A stretch of 64,000 nt of DNA. It comes from JAGQRJ01 sp041402045 (GTDB taxonomy: Bacteria; Planctomycetota; J058). The DNA lies in contig JAWKSZ010000015.1 in assembly GCA_041402045.1 (NCBI GenBank), forward strand, positions 62,001 through 126,000, in the 5' to 3' direction. The notes under the pieces are model-generated. The model was not told the origin of the DNA. It saw nothing but the letters and a program-made list of their open reading frames with translations, and did not search any database. The position numbers and the translations under genes were made by a program. Shown here one piece after another: positions 30,156-39,226 of this stretch (positions are counted from its first letter, which is position 1; each line of letters starts with the position of its first letter).

Positions 30156-30317
30156 ACCGCCAAGGACGCCAAGGACGCCAAGGCTCCGCTGATTCGGCCA
30201 CCTCTCGCAGGTGAGAGAGAGGACTCGAGTCCACACCTCCTCCTGCAGCCTTCCACTCCGGGCCAGGAGGCGAGGTCGTGGGGGCGGAGCCTTGGCGTCC
30301 TTGGCGTCCTTGGCGGT
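30156..30317. repeat. Inverted repeat with 34-bp arms of CCAAGGACG triads
   Basis: 30156-30189 and 30284-30317 are perfect reverse complements; each arm holds the 9-bp unit CCAAGGACG in tandem (ACCGCCAAGGACGCCAAGG at the outer end). They enclose a 94-bp loop. The whole lies in the 397-bp gap between the divergent VWA and glycosyltransferase genes, where no gene was found. Translated, the arms give the KDAKDAK and RQGRQGRQ strings often seen as false genes in other genomes, so this looks like a dispersed palindromic element. Confidence 0.85.
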
Positions 30318-30404
30318 TCGATCCTTCTTCCGACCCCAGGAGCGAAGCGCGATTCGCCGACGACCTCCCGGCGCGGGGCACGGCGCACAGGCGATCGCCC
30401 GCGC

Positions 30405-30416
30405 TATCCTCGGGCC
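30405..30416 (+). promoter_or_regulatory. Leaderless-type -10 element of the 30417 gene
   Basis: TATCCT at 30405-30410 ends exactly six bases before the GTG at 30417; no ribosome site. Confidence 0.5.
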
Positions 30417-31472
30417 GTGAGCGACGCGCCGACCGCCCCTCGGATCCTGCTCGTGCGCCTGAGCGCGCTGGGGGACGTCCTGCACACGCTGCCCGCCGTC
30501 GCGCTCCTGCGCCGGGCAATGCCCCAGGCGCGGCTGGAGTGGGTGGTCGAGACCCCGGCCGCCGACCTCCTGCGCGGGCACCCCGACCTCGACCGGCTGT
30601 GGGTGTTCCCCCGGCCCGCCCTGCGCAACCCGCGCTCGCGGGTCGCCGCGTTGACCGCCAGCGCCGCCCTCGCGCGGGACCTGCGCCGCGCGAGGTTCGA
30701 CGCGGTGCTCGACCTGCAGGGCCTCCTGCGCTCGGCCCTCGTGGCGCGCCTGCCGCGCACGCCCCAGCGCTTCGGACCCGGGTGGGCGCGGGAAGGCGCG
30801 ACCTGGCTCTACACCGACCCCCTGGACCTGCCGCGCCCGGGGGAGGCCCACGCCGCGCTGCGCGCGGCCCTCGCCGTGCGCGGCGTCGCCGCGAGCTTCG
30901 GGGTCCAGCTCGACACCGAGGCGCTCCCCCCGGCGACGCTCCCCCTCGCCCCCCAGGCCCCGGGGCGCGAGGTCGCGCTGCTCGTGGGCGCCGGCAAGCC
31001 GGCCAACCGCCTGCCCCCCGAGCTCCTGGCCGAGGTCGCCGACGGCCTCGCCGCCGCCGGCCGCCGGGCCGTGCTCCTGGGAGGGCCCGGCGACCGCTTC
31101 CGCGCTGAGGCAGTGCTGAAGCGCTGCGAGCGCGCGCGGCCCCGGGTCGCCTGCGGGCAGTCGCTGCCCGCCTCGGCCAAGGAGCTTCAGCGCGCGGCCG
31201 CCGTGCTCGGCGGCGACACCGGGCCGCTGCACCTGGCGCGGATCCTCGGCCGCCCGGTGTTCGCCGTGTTCCACGCCGCCGACCCGGCGCGCACGGGCCC
31301 CGCCGGCTACCGGGGCGCGGTCGACGCCCCCGCGCCGGTGTGGGTCGGGCGCGTCGCCTGCGCCCCCTGCTGCGCCAGCCGCTGCAAGCTCCCGGGCCAG
31401 CCCCGCACCTGCCTCGACGCGCTCACGGCCCCCGCCCTCGTGCGCGCGCTCCTGGAGCTGTGCCAGGAGTAA
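30417..31472 (+). CDS. Glycosyltransferase family 9 (heptosyltransferase type)
   Basis: A 351-aa cytoplasmic enzyme with two Rossmann-like halves. N-terminal RILLVRLSALGDVLHTLPAV is the GT9 signature, and GGDTGPLHLARILGRPV is the nucleotide-sugar-binding loop of ADP-heptose transferases. The C-terminus has a Cys cluster (CAPCCASRCKLPGQPRTC) seen in many family members. The expected role is addition of heptose to the lipopolysaccharide core, which implies an outer membrane. The donor and acceptor are not proven. The gmhA-like gene lies 25 kb away in this window. Confidence 0.9.
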   Translation: MSDAPTAPRILLVRLSALGDVLHTLPAVALLRRAMPQARLEWVVETPAADLLRGHPDLDRLWVFPRPALRNPRSRVAALTASAALARDLRRARFDAVLDLQGLLRSALVARLPRTPQRFGPGWAREGATWLYTDPLDLPRPGEAHAALRAALAVRGVAASFGVQLDTEALPPATLPLAPQAPGREVALLVGAGKPANRLPPELLAEVADGLAAAGRRAVLLGGPGDRFRAEAVLKRCERARPRVACGQSLPASAKELQRAAAVLGGDTGPLHLARILGRPVFAVFHAADPARTGPAGYRGAVDAPAPVWVGRVACAPCCASRCKLPGQPRTCLDALTAPALVRALLELCQE

Positions 31473-31487
31473 GCCGGTCCCCTTGGG

Positions 31488-31499
31488 TATCCTCTGCCC
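31488..31499 (+). promoter_or_regulatory. Leaderless-type -10 element of queE
   Basis: TATCCT at 31488-31493 ends exactly six bases before the ATG at 31500, identical in sequence and spacing to the element at 30405. Confidence 0.5.
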
Positions 31500-32171
31500 A
31501 TGGCCCGCGACAAGGGAACCGCCGACGAGGTCGTGCTCAACGAGCTCTACGTGAGCGTGCAGGGCGAAGGCACCCGCGCCGGGCGCCCGTGTGTGTTCGT
31601 GCGGCTCACGGGCTGCGGGCTGCGCTGCGCCTGGTGCGACACGGAATACGCCTTCCACGAGGGGGCGCGCCGCCCGGTCGCCGCGCTGGTCGACGAGGTC
31701 CTCGCCCACGACGTGCCCCTGGTCCTGCTCACCGGCGGCGAGCCCCTCGAGCAGCCCGGCTGCCTGACCCTGGCCCGCGCGCTCTGCGAGCGGGGGCTCG
31801 AGGTCCTGATCGAGACCGGGGGGCACGTCGACACCGCGCCCTTGGACCCCCGGGTCGTGCGCGTCCTCGACTGGAAGTGCCCGGGGAGCGGCATGCAGCG
31901 GCGCAACCTCCCCCAGAACCTGGCCGCGCTGCGCGCGACCGACGAGCTCAAGTTCGTGGTCCAGGACGAGGACGACCTGGCCTTCGCCCGCGCCGCGATC
32001 GACGCCCATGACCTGGACGCCGTGGGCTGCCCGCTCCTGTTCTCACCCGTCCACGGTCGGTTGGACGCCGCGCGCCTGGCCGCCTGGGTGGCCGAGAGCG
32101 GCCTGCGCCACGCGCGCCTGAACCTGCAACTCCACAAGTACGTGTGGCCCGAGGCCAAGCGAGGGGTCTGA
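31500..32171 (+). CDS. queE: 7-carboxy-7-deazaguanine synthase
   Basis: A 223-aa radical SAM enzyme that converts 6-carboxytetrahydropterin to 7-carboxy-7-deazaguanine in queuosine/preQ0 synthesis. N-terminal ELYVSVQGEGTRAGRPCVFVRL is the substrate-binding signature. The cluster motif is C39-x3-C43-x2-C46 (CGLRCAWCD). TGGEPL contacts SAM, and the C-terminal LNLQLHKYVWP is typical. No other que gene is in the window. The next gene follows after two bases. Confidence 0.94.
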   Translation: MARDKGTADEVVLNELYVSVQGEGTRAGRPCVFVRLTGCGLRCAWCDTEYAFHEGARRPVAALVDEVLAHDVPLVLLTGGEPLEQPGCLTLARALCERGLEVLIETGGHVDTAPLDPRVVRVLDWKCPGSGMQRRNLPQNLAALRATDELKFVVQDEDDLAFARAAIDAHDLDAVGCPLLFSPVHGRLDAARLAAWVAESGLRHARLNLQLHKYVWPEAKRGV

Positions 32172-32173
32172 CC

Positions 32174-33031
32174 ATGAGCACCCGCGACGCGATCGACGCG
32201 CTGGACGCCTGGCTGCGCGAGCAGCCCCCGGCGGAGCTCCTGCCCCGCGCGCGAGCCGAGGCCCTGCTCCGCGCCTGGCGCGAGGACGACGCGTTCTTCA
32301 CGCGCTTCCGTCCCCGCTTCGAGGCGGCCTGGGACAAGGCCAGCGAGACCTGGGCCACCGAGACGCGCTCCCTCGAGGAGCTGCTCTCCCCCGAGGCCAA
32401 GGCTCGCCTGCTGGACGCCGCCGCCAACTTCGAGCCCGACCGCGAAGCCCTGAGCGCGTTCATGCGCTCTCCCGCGGTCGAGGAGAGCCTGGGCGACGTG
32501 CTCTACAACGGGATCCAGGAGTTCTTCCGCCGGGTAGACCTCCTGGGCGGGTTCGTCGACAAGCTCCCCGTCCTCGGCGGGATCCAGCGCCGCGTGCGCG
32601 CCGCGTTCAAGGACGAGGTCGAGGGTCGGCTCGAGGGCCAGATCAAGAGCTTCCTCGGCGGCTTCAGCGGCCGCGCGGTGGAGCGCCTGATCCAGCACGT
32701 GCTCTCTCCCGAGAAGCGCGCCGGCTTCCAGGAGGCCCAGCGCAGCCTGGCCGAGCACATGCTCCAGCGCCCGCTGAAGTCCCTGCTCCCCGACGCCGCC
32801 GCCCGCGCCCGCGCCCGCGACGCCCTGTGGGACGCCCTGCGCAGCGCCGCGCTCAAGGACGAGTCCGAGCTCCTCGAGCGGCTCTACGAGGCCCAGGACG
32901 CGACCACCGTCGGCGACTGGCTGTGGTCGTCCGACGACGTGCGCGCCCTGGGCGCCGAGCTCCTCGAGCGCTTCTTCCAGAGCCCGGGCGGCGCCCCCTT
33001 CCGTCCGGAGGCCTGCCCGCCCCAGGCGTAG
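32174..33031 (+). CDS. Helical protein of unknown function downstream of queE
   Basis: A 285-aa protein, almost wholly alpha-helical and charged, without signal peptide or clear membrane segments (a mildly hydrophobic LLGGFVDKLPVLGGIQRRV lies near 125-143). It starts at ATG 32174, two bases after queE, with GAGGGG upstream, so it is probably cotranscribed. No domain recognised. Confidence 0.8.
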   Translation: MSTRDAIDALDAWLREQPPAELLPRARAEALLRAWREDDAFFTRFRPRFEAAWDKASETWATETRSLEELLSPEAKARLLDAAANFEPDREALSAFMRSPAVEESLGDVLYNGIQEFFRRVDLLGGFVDKLPVLGGIQRRVRAAFKDEVEGRLEGQIKSFLGGFSGRAVERLIQHVLSPEKRAGFQEAQRSLAEHMLQRPLKSLLPDAAARARARDALWDALRSAALKDESELLERLYEAQDATTVGDWLWSSDDVRALGAELLERFFQSPGGAPFRPEACPPQA

Positions 33032-33051
33032 CCAGGGCGGGAGGACGAGCC

Positions 33052-34662
33052 CTAGCTGTGGAGGTCGCCGCCGATCTTGTCGCTGGCGATCTGCTCGAGC
33101 TCCTCCTCCGCGTCCAGGGCGTGGAGTTCAGCGTCGCTGTAGAAGCGGCCCAGGAGGATGCGCAGCGGGACCAGGAGCGCGATCAGCACCGGGAACAGGA
33201 TCCCGACCTTGCTCGTCTTCAGGATCCAGAGCGCGACCAGCGCCCCGGCCTGCACCGCCGTGAACAGGTGGATCTTGGCGTGGCGCACGACGGTCACGTA
33301 GTGGGTCTGGGGGTAGAGCTTGGGGTCGGTGACCCAGAGGGTGACCCGGTCCCAGAACTGATTCCCGCCCAGGGTGTTGAAGCCCATGAACAGGAACAGG
33401 CCGAACAGCACGGACATGGGGATCATTTTGATCAGCCCCAGGAACAGGATCGAGACGCCGATCAGCAGGTGGATCGAGAGCCCCGAGACCCGGTTCTCGC
33501 GCACCGAGTCGATCACCTCCTTCTTCACGCCGCCGACCTCGACGACCTTGACCGTGGCCAGGCTGCGCACGTGGTTCAGCGCGTGCACCGTCGCCGCCAC
33601 GATCCAGGGCAAGGCCAGGAGCGAGCAGGCGGCAATGATCAGCCCGACCACCAGCAGGTCCAGGTGGTAGGCCGGGCCCTTGGCCAGCTTGTTCGTGGGG
33701 GAGTTGACCAGGCGGGTCGTAATGTTCTGGTCCAGGAACAACAGGATCGTGGCCATGAGCGCCGGCAGCGCCGCGGCGAAGATCGCCCAGGTGGGGACGG
33801 CGAACAGGTCGACCACCCACGGGCGCCCCGAGGTCGTCCCGAACTCGGTCGGGATCTTCGGGGCGGCGAGCTCGATCGAGGGCATGGTCAGCGCGACGCC
33901 GGTCATGGCCGCGATCGCGATCGCGGGGCCGAAGTCCGAGAGGAAGTTGCGCATGCCCTCCCACAGGAAGCGGGTCTGGGCCGCGGTCTTGAGCTGCTTG
34001 CTCACGAGGTACGTCCCCAGGCTGAGCACCATGCCCAGGAGGGCCGGCGAGTAGTCGCCGCCGGCCTCGACCTCGGTGAACGGCAGGGCCATGTCCTTCA
34101 CCGCCTCGACCACGAAGATCACCGCGATCAACGCCGCGAAGATCTCGTCGGTGAAGCGGGTGAAGAAGCGCATGAGCGCGCTGGCGTCGCACACGGACAG
34201 CAGCACGAGGAACCCGCCCGACCACAGCCCGGTCCAGGCGTAGGTCGAGAGGAAGTCGATCTCGAGGTCTTCGCAGGCCATGTAGAGCAGCCCGGTGAAG
34301 ATCACGATCGGCCCCGTGCCTCCCAGGATCGTGAGCGGCTGACCGCCGAAGACCGCGAACACGACCCCGCCCACCGCCGTGGCCAGGATCATCTCCGACA
34401 CGCCGATCTGCCCGTTCGTCACGACCTCGGTCAAGCCGCCGAACGCGATCGCGTTGGCCAGGCAGGCGAAGAACAGGAACAGCGTCGAGGCCAGGACCTT
34501 GGGGTGGATCCCTTGCTTGTAGTCGTCGAGGTAGAGGGGCAGGCGCCGCCGGAGGTCGTTGCGCAGGCCTCCCGCGAAGCGGCGCGTCCAGGTCAGGCCG
34601 TCGTCGAGGGGTGGGGTCTGGGCTGCAGCGTCAGGGCCGGAGGGGTGCTCGGGGTTCGTCAT
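33052..34662 (-). CDS. SLC4/band-3-type bicarbonate transporter
   Basis: A 536-aa membrane protein of 12-14 helices. Conserved family blocks are ASTLFLFFACLANAIAFGG, GGQPLTILGGTGPIVIFT, FTDEIFAALIAVIFVVEA and LLFLDQNITTRLVNSP followed by KGPAYHLDLLVVG. These match the HCO3-/anion-exchanger fold of bacterial SLC4 relatives. Probable role: Na+-coupled or exchange transport of bicarbonate or borate. The N-terminal 35 residues are cytoplasmic and proline-rich. It is convergent with the gene ending at 33031. The 278 bp beyond its start hold no gene that can be supported. Confidence 0.9.
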   Translation of the reverse strand: MTNPEHPSGPDAAAQTPPLDDGLTWTRRFAGGLRNDLRRRLPLYLDDYKQGIHPKVLASTLFLFFACLANAIAFGGLTEVVTNGQIGVSEMILATAVGGVVFAVFGGQPLTILGGTGPIVIFTGLLYMACEDLEIDFLSTYAWTGLWSGGFLVLLSVCDASALMRFFTRFTDEIFAALIAVIFVVEAVKDMALPFTEVEAGGDYSPALLGMVLSLGTYLVSKQLKTAAQTRFLWEGMRNFLSDFGPAIAIAAMTGVALTMPSIELAAPKIPTEFGTTSGRPWVVDLFAVPTWAIFAAALPALMATILLFLDQNITTRLVNSPTNKLAKGPAYHLDLLVVGLIIAACSLLALPWIVAATVHALNHVRSLATVKVVEVGGVKKEVIDSVRENRVSGLSIHLLIGVSILFLGLIKMIPMSVLFGLFLFMGFNTLGGNQFWDRVTLWVTDPKLYPQTHYVTVVRHAKIHLFTAVQAGALVALWILKTSKVGILFPVLIALLVPLRILLGRFYSDAELHALDAEEELEQIASDKIGGDLHS

Positions 34663-34940
34663 GGGGTGTCCGTGGGCGCCGGGGAGCCGGCGCGGTCGTG
34701 GGGGTGGTGTGCGTGGAGCAGGCGAGGCCTGCGCGCCGTGAGCGGCGACCGAGGTCGCGCGCGTCCCGAGCGCGCCGACGCGCTCGGGCGCTGCGCGGGG
34801 CCGACGCCCCGCGCCGCGACGGCTCGAAGAGGGTGTCCGCGGCCAGCGCGCTCGAGGCGCGCCCGGCCCGGGCCAGGGTCAGGAGCCACGGGGGCTCCGG
34901 AGTCACGGGGCGCCGGTCGCGCCTCCGCGGAGGTCGAGCG

Positions 34941-35234
34941 CTAGCAGCGAGGCGGGCGGCTCCAGCCCACGGAGACCCCAGCGGGGCGCGCGAGCGGCTG
35001 GAGCCCGCGCTGAGCGGACGCGGCGGCAGGGACGCGCGGCGTCGACGCCGGATCGAGGGGCTGTCGCCGGCGCGTCTCCTTGCGCGGCGCCTCGCGGACG
35101 AGCGCGTCGCTGCCGACGACCTCCTCCGCGCTGACGTCGCCCTCCGCAGCGGGCGTCAGCATGCCCACCCCCTGGCCCGCGGCCAGGAAGGCGAGGAACA
35201 GGGTCACGACGAGGAGGCGGAGGAGCGCGGGCAT
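34941..35234 (-). CDS. Small secreted protein of unknown function
   Basis: A 97-aa protein beginning MPALLRLLVVTLFLAFLAAGQG, a convincing signal peptide, followed by an acidic then Arg/Pro-rich tail with no Cys. No ribosome site is seen, but AATCGT lies at the leaderless -10 position (six bases before ATG). It has no homologue that can be named. Confidence 0.5.
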   Translation of the reverse strand: MPALLRLLVVTLFLAFLAAGQGVGMLTPAAEGDVSAEEVVGSDALVREAPRKETRRRQPLDPASTPRVPAAASAQRGLQPLARPAGVSVGWSRPPRC

Positions 35235-35326
35235 GGAGGCACGATTGTGCGGGTCCGAGCCGCCCTCGTCAAACACCCGCAGCGAACCGGGGACGCGTCG
35301 CCGCGACGAACGCCGGCGCCGCGCGC

Positions 35327-36931
35327 TCAGGGCACGCGCAGCTCGGGCGCCTCGACCTCGTCGCCGGGGCGCACCTCGACCTGGACCTGGACCGCGCCGG
35401 AGCCGACGGTGTAGCGCCCGGGCACCAGCTCGCGCAGGGCGTAGGACCCTGCCGAGGACGTGCGCGCCTCGAAGGGCACGACCTCGCCGGTGTCCTTGCG
35501 CAGGGTGATCGAGAGCGGAGCCCCCGCCTTGGGCTGACCCTCGCCGTCCTTGACCACGCCGCGCAGCGCGCCCAGGCGCTGGAGGGTGAAGTCGGCGACC
35601 AGGGCCGAGCCGGTGAAGGTCTTGCGCACGAAGCCCTGCTCGTGGCCCGGGGCGTGCACCGAGAGCTCGAAGTCGCCCATGTCCAGGCCGCGCAGGGCGT
35701 AGCCGCCCTGGTCGTCGGTGAGCGCGGTGGTGCCGCGGTAGCCGACCTTGGCCCCGGGGATCGGGCGGCCCGTGTCGTCGCGCACGATCCCGCGCAGGGC
35801 GACCGCCAGCTCGCCGAGCTCGAGGTCCAGGGACTGGCTCGCGCCGGGCTCGAGGGTCACCCCGGTCCAGTGCCCGACCTGGTGGTCCCCGGGGATCGGG
35901 AGCTCGACCCGCAGGCGCAGCTCCCCCGGGGGCAGCTCGAGGGCGTAGGCGAGGGTCGCGTCGAGCTGGAGCCCGCGCACGATCCTGCGGCCCCAGCCCG
36001 GAGGCTCGGGGTCGTTCTCCCGCGGCTCGGAGCGGACCTCGATCACGATCCGGGCGTCGATCGGGAACGCGAGGCGCAGGCTCGCCGGGAGCCCGACGCG
36101 GCCTGCGAGGCTCGAGGGCCGGGGCACCCGGAGCGTGCCCACGTCGTGGCGCTGCCCCGGGGCGAGGGTGAAGTAGCTGGGCGCCGACTCGCTGGGGCCC
36201 AGGCGCCCGCGCAGCGCGTAGCGCCCCGCGGGGAGCTCGAACGCGAAGCGCCCGTCGGGCCTGAGCTGGGCCTGCGCTCGGTCGAGCACCGCGTGTCCCT
36301 GCTGGTCGGCGTTGACGAGCACCAGCTCCCCCTCGCCCAGGCCCTGCCCGGCGTCGTCGAGGAGCGCGCCCTCGAGCCAGGCGGGCTCGCCGCTGTGCTG
36401 GAACTGGAAGGTGACCGCGCTCCCGCCGGGGAGAGCGGGGCGCCAGTCGAGGCGCAGCCCGGTGGCGTGGCTCGCCGCGACCGAGAGCGTGAGCCCCTGG
36501 GGCACCGGGACCTCGACGGTCCCGTCCCCGCCGGTGCGCCACTCGCCGCCGGACCCGTCGCTGAAGCGCCCGAGCACCGTGGCGCCGGGCAAGGGCTCAC
36601 CGTCGAGCAGGCAGCGCACCTGCAGCGCCCCCGCGTTGGCGTGGGCCCCGACCTCCGGGGCGGGCGGGGTCCCCGCCGGGCGCTGGGGGCCCTGCGTCGC
36701 GCCGCCCGACGCGGGGTCCTGAGGCGTCTCGACGACCGGGGCGGGAGCGGGACGCTCCAGAGGCTGCGCCTGCGGCGGACGCCGCGGCCCCCGACGCCGG
36801 GCGCGGGGGGCCTCGGCGCCCTCGCTCACGACCTCCTCGCGGCTGCGCTCGCCGCTCACGACGAAGAACAGCCCGCCGCCCACGGCGAGCACGAGCAGCG
36901 CTCCCAGGGCGAGGGCGACCTGCTTGTTCAC
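35327..36931 (-). CDS. Single-pass membrane protein with carboxypeptidase-regulatory-like domains
   Basis: A 534-aa protein with a GTG start overlapping the DUF368 stop (GTGA). Membrane anchor at about 5-24 (VALALGALLVLAVGGGLFFV), Arg/Pro-rich linker to about 95, then several beta-sandwich repeats of the CarboxypepD_reg type: IRVDDTGRPIPGAKV, GVVKDGEGQPKAGAP and similar, each ending in a G-x-Y-x-L-R-x-L strand (GGYALRGLDMGDFELSVHAPG, split over two strands). Such domains bind carbohydrates or stabilise envelope proteins. Its pairing with a polyprenyl-phosphate transporter suggests an envelope-glycan role (inference). Confidence 0.82.
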   Translation of the reverse strand: MNKQVALALGALLVLAVGGGLFFVVSGERSREEVVSEGAEAPRARRRGPRRPPQAQPLERPAPAPVVETPQDPASGGATQGPQRPAGTPPAPEVGAHANAGALQVRCLLDGEPLPGATVLGRFSDGSGGEWRTGGDGTVEVPVPQGLTLSVAASHATGLRLDWRPALPGGSAVTFQFQHSGEPAWLEGALLDDAGQGLGEGELVLVNADQQGHAVLDRAQAQLRPDGRFAFELPAGRYALRGRLGPSESAPSYFTLAPGQRHDVGTLRVPRPSSLAGRVGLPASLRLAFPIDARIVIEVRSEPRENDPEPPGWGRRIVRGLQLDATLAYALELPPGELRLRVELPIPGDHQVGHWTGVTLEPGASQSLDLELGELAVALRGIVRDDTGRPIPGAKVGYRGTTALTDDQGGYALRGLDMGDFELSVHAPGHEQGFVRKTFTGSALVADFTLQRLGALRGVVKDGEGQPKAGAPLSITLRKDTGEVVPFEARTSSAGSYALRELVPGRYTVGSGAVQVQVEVRPGDEVEAPELRVP

Positions 36932-37956
36932 GCGCCCTCCTCCAGGCTCTTGCCCTTGCGCTGGGCGTAGAGGTCGAGGGCCACGATCCCCACCGCGCCG
37001 AGGACGACCATGGCCAGCGCGCCGAACCCGACGCCGTCGAGGCTCGGGAGCTGGTGGCCCGTGCTCCCCTCGAACACCTGCTTGCCCCGGACCTCGACGA
37101 AGGTCCGCTGCTGGAACGGCCACAGGAGCCACAAGGAGCCCACGAGCAGCCCCGTCATGAACGCCAGCGTCGCGCGCTCGTAGCGCTCGAGCAGCCAGTG
37201 CAGGAGCCGCGAGAAGAGCACGATCCCGGTCACGCAGCCCAGGCCGAACGGGCCCACGATCTGCACCAGCGCCTCCCAGCGCGCGCTCCAGGAGCCGTCC
37301 GCCGGGTGCAGGAGGTCGCTGACCCCGCCCAGGATCCGCTCGTACTGCCGCAGCAGCAGGAGCAGGAACGAGCCCGAGACCCCGGGGAGGATCATGGCGC
37401 AGATCGCCACGGCGCCGCAGAGGAAGGTGAACCAGGGCGTGCGCGGCGTGGCGCCCTTGACCCCCAGCGAGAGGCCGAGCGCCAGCCCGACCCCTACCCC
37501 GAAGGCCAGGATCCAGGTCCCGCGCAGGCCGTCTTGGATCAGGTCCCGGGCGAGGATCACCGCGCTCCCGGCGACGAGGCCGAAGAACAGGCCGTAGGTC
37601 ACGGTGGCCGAGTCCGGCCGCACGAGCAGCTCGGGGAGCTTGATCCCCTTGAGGCACACCACGATCCCCAGGGCCTGGCCGATCCCCACCAGGAGCAACA
37701 GGCGCCAGCCGAGGTCGCGCTGCAGCTTGCTCCAGCGCCGCCCGCCGAGGTCCTTGAGCGCGTCGACCCCGAAGGACTTCACCGCGGCGATCAGGCGCGG
37801 ATAGATCCCCAGGATCAAGGCCATGGTCCCGCCGGAGACGCCGGGGATCACCTCGGCGGCGCCCATGGCCGAGCCCCGGGCGATCAACCCCGGGGCCTCG
37901 CTCCAGTCCGCCCCGCCGGGGCGCGAGAACGTTCGTTCTGCCGCTTCGTCCGTCAC
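36928..37956 (-). CDS. DUF368 (PopT-type) polyprenyl-phosphate transporter
   Basis: A 342-aa protein with about eight to ten membrane helices and the two inverted family repeats: EVIPGVSGGTMALILGIY near residue 35 and ILPGVSGSFLLLLLRQYE near 190. Members of this family were shown to return undecaprenyl phosphate across the inner membrane for cell-wall and glycan synthesis. The start is GTG 37956, with TATCGT exactly six bases upstream. It is translationally coupled to the carboxypeptidase-regulatory protein. Confidence 0.9.
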   Translation of the reverse strand: MTDEAAERTFSRPGGADWSEAPGLIARGSAMGAAEVIPGVSGGTMALILGIYPRLIAAVKSFGVDALKDLGGRRWSKLQRDLGWRLLLLVGIGQALGIVVCLKGIKLPELLVRPDSATVTYGLFFGLVAGSAVILARDLIQDGLRGTWILAFGVGVGLALGLSLGVKGATPRTPWFTFLCGAVAICAMILPGVSGSFLLLLLRQYERILGGVSDLLHPADGSWSARWEALVQIVGPFGLGCVTGIVLFSRLLHWLLERYERATLAFMTGLLVGSLWLLWPFQQRTFVEVRGKQVFEGSTGHQLPSLDGVGFGALAMVVLGAVGIVALDLYAQRKGKSLEEGA

Positions 37957-37968
37957 GCCGCGACGATA
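37957..37968 (-). promoter_or_regulatory. Leaderless-type -10 element of the DUF368 gene
   Basis: On the minus strand TATCGT (37968-37963) ends six bases before the GTG at 37956, with no ribosome site. Confidence 0.5.
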
Positions 37969-38048
37969 GCAGGCCCGCTCCCCCTCGACCGGGGTCGACG
38001 TGCGACGGCCAGAGGGGGTGGCTACGCTGACGACGGAGCGAGGGTCAC

Positions 38049-39224
38049 ATGCCTACCCACATGGCCGTCGGGCACGCAGCGACGGGGGACGGACGAACCC
38101 AGGGAGTCGCTGCGGCGACCCAGGCCCGGGAGGCCCTCGGACGCGAGCCGCTGTTCGGGATCGTGTTCGCCACGAGCCAGGTCGACCTCGCGGCGCTCAG
38201 CGCCGGGGTCGCCGAGGTCCTGGGGGACGTGCCCTTCATTGGCTGCTCGACCGCGGGCGAGTTCACGACCGGCCACGTCTCGGCGGGCGGCACCGCGGTG
38301 ACCCTCGTCGCCAGCGACGCCCTGGGGGTCGCGGTCGCCTCGGCCGAGGGCCTGCGCAGCAACACCCCCCGCGCCGTGCGGAGCCTCGCCCAGGGCCTGC
38401 GCACGCCGCACCGCGCCCCGCCGCCGGGGGCCGCGCACGGCACCGTGCTCCTGCTCTGCGACGGCATGGCGGGCAACGGCGAGGGCCTCGTGGACGCCCT
38501 GGCCATGGAGCTGGGCGCGGCGGTGGCGATCACCGGCGGCGCCGCCGGCGACGACGCGGCCTTCAAGGAGACCGAGGTCTTCGTGGGCTCGCGGGTGCTC
38601 AAGGACGCCGTGGTCGGGATCCAGCTCACGAGCGCGCGGCCCCTGGGCGTCGGCGTGCACCACGGCTGGTGCGCCGCCTCGGCGCCGGGGGAGGTGACCG
38701 CCGCCGAGGGCGCGACCCTGATCGCGATCGACGGCAAGCCCGCGATCGAGTTCTATCGGGCCTACGCCGAGAAGATCGGGTTCGAGCTGACCCCCGAGAA
38801 CCAGAACCAGTTCGTGTTCACCCACGAGCTGGGGCTCGTGCTCATGAACGGCGAGCTCAAGGTGCGCGCGCCCCTGAGCGTGAACCCCGACGGCTCGATC
38901 CACTGCGCGACCGAGGTCCCGGTGGGGCAGACCGTGCGCGTGGTCGAGGGCGACCACGACGCGATCGTGGCCGCCGCGCGCCAGGCCGCCGAGCAAGCGG
39001 TCAAGGGCCTCGGCGGCGCCAAGGCCGCGGGCGCGATCGTGTTCGACTGCGTAGCGCGCAAGCTGGTCCTCGGCGACGCCTTCGCGCGCGAGGTCCAGGC
39101 CTTCGAGGAGGTGGTCGGCGCTCCGGTCCTGGGCTTCAACACCTACGGCGAGATCGCCCGGGTGCGCGGTCAGCTCTCGGGGTTCCACAACACGACCGCC
39201 GTGGTCGTCGCGCTCCCGGCCTGA
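38049..39224 (+). CDS. FIST-domain sensory protein
   Basis: A 391-aa cytoplasmic protein with FIST_N (about 30-220: VPFIGCSTAGEFTTG, ITGGAAGDD) and FIST_C (about 225-375: YRAYAEKIG, GFNTYGEIAR) domains. FIST domains are thought to bind small ligands such as amino acids and are often encoded with or fused to signalling proteins. Here the gene is followed by a V4R hybrid kinase two bases after the stop, so it is probably that kinase's ligand sensor. Confidence 0.9.
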   Translation: MPTHMAVGHAATGDGRTQGVAAATQAREALGREPLFGIVFATSQVDLAALSAGVAEVLGDVPFIGCSTAGEFTTGHVSAGGTAVTLVASDALGVAVASAEGLRSNTPRAVRSLAQGLRTPHRAPPPGAAHGTVLLLCDGMAGNGEGLVDALAMELGAAVAITGGAAGDDAAFKETEVFVGSRVLKDAVVGIQLTSARPLGVGVHHGWCAASAPGEVTAAEGATLIAIDGKPAIEFYRAYAEKIGFELTPENQNQFVFTHELGLVLMNGELKVRAPLSVNPDGSIHCATEVPVGQTVRVVEGDHDAIVAAARQAAEQAVKGLGGAKAAGAIVFDCVARKLVLGDAFAREVQAFEEVVGAPVLGFNTYGEIARVRGQLSGFHNTTAVVVALPA

Positions 39225-39226
39225 CG

